A stretch of DNA of 64,000 bases from Malus domestica (Eukaryota; Streptophyta; Magnoliopsida; Rosales; Rosaceae): positions 1,417,001 to 1,481,000 of the forward strand of contig NC_091664.1 of NCBI RefSeq assembly GCF_042453785.1, given 5' to 3'. Shown here in pieces: positions 61,250 through 64,000 of the stretch (position 1 is the stretch's first letter; each line of letters opens with the position of its first letter). A program made the position numbers and the translations under genes. The notes below the pieces were generated by a model. That model had not been told where the DNA came from. It was given only the letters and a program-made list of their open reading frames with translations, and searched no databases.

Positions 61250-63100
61250 ATGTCGGGAACCAGCATTAGCAGCAAGATCAACCCTTTCCATGGCGACGAC
61301 GGCATCTTCATCCTCCTCTCTCTGTTTCACAAACACAAGACCCTTCACCATTTGAAGCAAATTCACTCCGTCCTCGTCACCGCTGGCCTCTCACACAACT
61401 CTTTCTTCCTCGACCAACTTGTGACTACCATTGCAGCATCTCAGCCTACCCATCTCGCCTACGCTTCGCTACTTGTCGACCGCATCGAAGCACCCGTCAC
61501 TCACCTATGGAACTCCATCATCAGAGCATTCTCTGCGAGTTCAGAGCCTCAGAGGTCACTCCTTTTTTACGCAAAAATGCGCACGACTGGCGTTGCTCCG
61601 GACAAGCACACCTTCCCTTTGCTTCTCAAGTCATTTTCCAAGTTGAAAAACGAAAACCCATTTCAGTTTTACGCTCAAATAGTTAAGTTTGGATTGAGTT
61701 CTGACCAATTTGTGAAGAATTCGTTGATATCTGTGTTTTCTGGTTGTGGGTGCTTAGAGTCTGCCTGCCAGGTGTTTGATGAAAGTACCCAGAAGGATGT
61801 GATTTCTTGGACTGCATTGATTGACGGGTATGTCAAAAATGATCGGGCTGTGGAAGCAATGAAGTGTTTTATGGAGATGAGATTGATGGGAATTAGAGTC
61901 GATGAGGTGACGATTGTTAGTGTTCTTTGTGCTGCCGGAATGGCTGGCGATCTTTGGTTCGGACGCTGGCTTCATGGGTTCTATGTGGAAACAGGTAGAG
62001 TACAATGGGACGTCTACGTTGGTAGCGCTCTACTGGATATGTACATGAAGTGCGGCTACCATGACGATGCTCGTAAAGTTTTTAAAGAATTGCCGAGTAA
62101 AAATGTAGTTTCTTGGAGTGCTTTGATAGCAGGTTATGTGCAGTGTAAGAGATACAAAGATGCATTGCTAGTTTTGAAATACATGCATTCAGAACATGTT
62201 AAACCTAACCAATTTACATTGACGAGTGTGCTTACCTCTTGTGCTGACTTAGGGGCACTGGATCAAGGTAGGTCGGTTCATGGCTATATATATAGGCATA
62301 AGATACAAGTGAACTCATTACTTGGAACGGCATTAGTAGATATGTACACGAAATGTGGGTGCCTTGGTGAAGGTCTATCCATTTTCCGAAAGTTGCCAAC
62401 CAAGGACGTCTTTGCTTGGACCGCCGTAATTAGTGGTTTGGCAATGGGTGGTAATGCTTTAGATGCTTTGAACTTCTTCTCGCGTATGTTACAGAGTGCG
62501 GTTCTGCCTAATGAAGTTACATTCATTGCTGTTCTTAGTGCTTGTTCTCATGGAGGTCTTGTAGACGAGGGATGTAAGCTTTTTGGATCGATGAAGGAGG
62601 TTTTTCATTTGGAGCCTAATGTAGATCACTATGGTTGCATGGTTGATTTACTCGGAAGGGCTGGGTACTTGGAGGAAGCACGAAAAGTTATCGAGGACAT
62701 GCCAATGGTGCCTTCAGCTGGTGTATGGGGAGCTCTGCTCGGTGCCTGTATGATTCATAAGAATTTCGAGCTAGGAGAACTCGTTGGAAATCATCTGATC
62801 AAGCTACAGTCCGATCATAGCGGAAGATATGTACTTCTGGCAAACTTGTATTCGACATGGAATAAATGGGAAGCAGCTTCTGGCATAAGGAAGCTCATGA
62901 AAGGGAAACGCGTCGAGAAGATAACGGGGTGTAGCTGGATCGAAGTGAATGGTGCAGTTTTCGAGTTTACTGCATTCGACGAATCGCATTCTGAATCGGA
63001 TGATATATATGTGATGTTGGACAACATGTTCTTCCAACTGAAACGGGCTGGTTATGTTCCAGATGCTAACCTATTTGGGTTTGACATTGATGAAAGTTGA
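61250..63100 (+). CDS. PLS-class pentatricopeptide repeat protein, E/E+ type, intronless
   Basis: A single 616-aa ORF. Typical P, L and S repeats are seen from about residue 80: WNSIIRAFS, PDKHTFPLLLKSFS, KDVISWTALIDGYV, VSWSALIAGYVQ, PNQFTLTSVLTSCADLGAL, LGTALVDMYTKCGCL, FAWTAVISGLAMGG, PNEVTFIAVLSACSHGGLV, then HYGCMVDLLGRAGYLEEA. The C-terminus has the E motif (GVWGALLGAC...YVLLANLYSTW) and an E+ segment (GCSWIEVNG then GYVPDA), but no DYW deaminase domain. Such proteins bind organelle transcripts and commonly specify C-to-U editing sites, recruiting a DYW deaminase in trans. The N-terminus is not a classic transit peptide by eye, so the organelle is not predicted. The start is the first Met, shortly after a stop-rich leader. 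Ordinary intronless architecture for this family. Confidence 0.93.
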   Translation: MSGTSISSKINPFHGDDGIFILLSLFHKHKTLHHLKQIHSVLVTAGLSHNSFFLDQLVTTIAASQPTHLAYASLLVDRIEAPVTHLWNSIIRAFSASSEPQRSLLFYAKMRTTGVAPDKHTFPLLLKSFSKLKNENPFQFYAQIVKFGLSSDQFVKNSLISVFSGCGCLESACQVFDESTQKDVISWTALIDGYVKNDRAVEAMKCFMEMRLMGIRVDEVTIVSVLCAAGMAGDLWFGRWLHGFYVETGRVQWDVYVGSALLDMYMKCGYHDDARKVFKELPSKNVVSWSALIAGYVQCKRYKDALLVLKYMHSEHVKPNQFTLTSVLTSCADLGALDQGRSVHGYIYRHKIQVNSLLGTALVDMYTKCGCLGEGLSIFRKLPTKDVFAWTAVISGLAMGGNALDALNFFSRMLQSAVLPNEVTFIAVLSACSHGGLVDEGCKLFGSMKEVFHLEPNVDHYGCMVDLLGRAGYLEEARKVIEDMPMVPSAGVWGALLGACMIHKNFELGELVGNHLIKLQSDHSGRYVLLANLYSTWNKWEAASGIRKLMKGKRVEKITGCSWIEVNGAVFEFTAFDESHSESDDIYVMLDNMFFQLKRAGYVPDANLFGFDIDES

Positions 63101-64000
63101 CGAGGGTGATCACTGGTCAGATTTGAACTTTTATTGCAGTCAAAATTCAGTGCGAGTTTGATAAGATAAAAGAAAAGGAAAACCAAGGATAAAATCCCTA
63201 TTACTAATTAAGATTAGTAATTAAGGAGCAAAAATGCATGTGCGGTGCTGCGGGTTTTAAAGACCATTTAAGATGATTCTATTGCTTGAATACATGTAGT
63301 TTCATATTCAATTTAACCAAATAACGTTAAAACTGTTTAAAATTCACCAAATAGCGTCGCACACATTTCTAGAGCTTCAACTATGCAAAGTTGAAATTAA
63401 ATTACAAAACAATACCAAAGTTTTAACCAAAAGAAATGTAACAACATTATCATTCATTGTTCAAATGAAAACCCGACAACTTCAAGTATAGCCCTCACAA
63501 ACTTGTACCTAGCTTATATAATAAGAAATGTGACGAGTAATATGTCCTTAAGCAATTTGGGCTAGAAATCAGTTGAGTTTAAGTTGAAATTGGTGGGCAA
63601 AGCATCAACCCGATCCAACCAATACATAATTGTGTTGAAGTCAGTTTAGATTTGGAAGGATTTTTACTTTATTCTAACTAGCTAGGTTGGGTTTGAAATC
63701 GAGTTGGCATGAGCGCCGAGTTGATCTAACCCAAATTGCACCCCTGTACGAGAAGAAAAATGTTGTTGCTTTCTTTTCAAATCCAATAAACGTCAGAGTA
63801 AGATTATCCTCCCTTTTTCTTTCTCCCCTTCTCTCCCTCCTATTTAAACGGTTACGACCAAACGACATCAACATTTTGTTTTGAATTTTTTATAGAGAGA
63901 AAAAGAAAAAAAAAATGAAAGTGTGAGAGGAGAAGAGGGAAGGAGAAGAAAATAGGAGGGGAGATAATCGTATTCCATAAATGTCGGACAACCCAGAAAT
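63101..64000. other. 3' flank of the PPR gene and A/T-rich spacer
   Basis: No gene supported. A purine-rich stretch at 63895-63965 could be the leader of a gene beginning beyond the right edge. Confidence 0.35.

Overview
This is nuclear DNA from a flowering plant. The genes carry many short introns with GT..AG borders, the spacers are AT-rich, and MITEs, LTR retrotransposons, a TRIM and a SINE are present. The proteins are closest to eudicot families. The gene content and repeat style suggest a woody rosid, probably Rosaceae (apple/pear type), but that is an impression and not a computed assignment. I see no rRNA, tRNA, CRISPR or prokaryotic operon.

Layout. On the minus strand, reading from right to left, are three genes. 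The first is a family B (SPS3F-type) sucrose-phosphate synthase in 12 exons (27508-22433, about 1065 aa). The second is cytosolic methionyl-tRNA synthetase in 17 coding exons plus a 5' UTR intron (20103-12867, about 802 aa). The third is the 5' part of a NO VEIN (NOV) gene (5044-436, first five exons, running off the left edge). On the plus strand are four genes. A short METTL13-like methyltransferase keeps only the N-terminal catalytic domain (37414-40163, 284 aa). The full two-domain METTL13/eEF1A methyltransferase follows in 16 exons (46482-54405, about 757 aa). Then come a RING protein with SUMO-interaction motifs, RNF4/STUbL type (57127-59458, 230 aa), and an intronless PLS-class PPR protein (61250-63100, 616 aa). 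All exon chains were built by hand from frame, splice consensus and family similarity; every junction keeps the reading frame.

Between genes lies a dense transposon record. Three related solo LTRs (7577-9873, 29778-31993 reversed, 41691-44250) are each flanked by a 5-bp target duplication. One contains a nested hAT-type MITE. A 1.8-kb tandem duplication (about 5818-10262 and 10263-12055) keeps an empty target site for two insertions found only in its first copy. A small non-autonomous LTR retrotransposon (32538-36445) carries a gag-like Gln/Pro repeat ORF and no pol. A TRIM lies at 60287-60583, and a SINE with a 17-bp target duplication sits in an intron of the short methyltransferase. Several foldback MITEs have 9-bp target duplications.

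The genes are mostly housekeeping and do not form one pathway: sucrose synthesis, translation (MetRS and eEF1A methylation), SUMO-dependent ubiquitination, organelle RNA processing (PPR) and auxin/vascular patterning (NOV). The most interesting biology is the N-domain-only METTL13 paralogue beside its full-length parent, with an 82-bp triplicated repeat in its promoter. I found no convincing new defence or mobile system.
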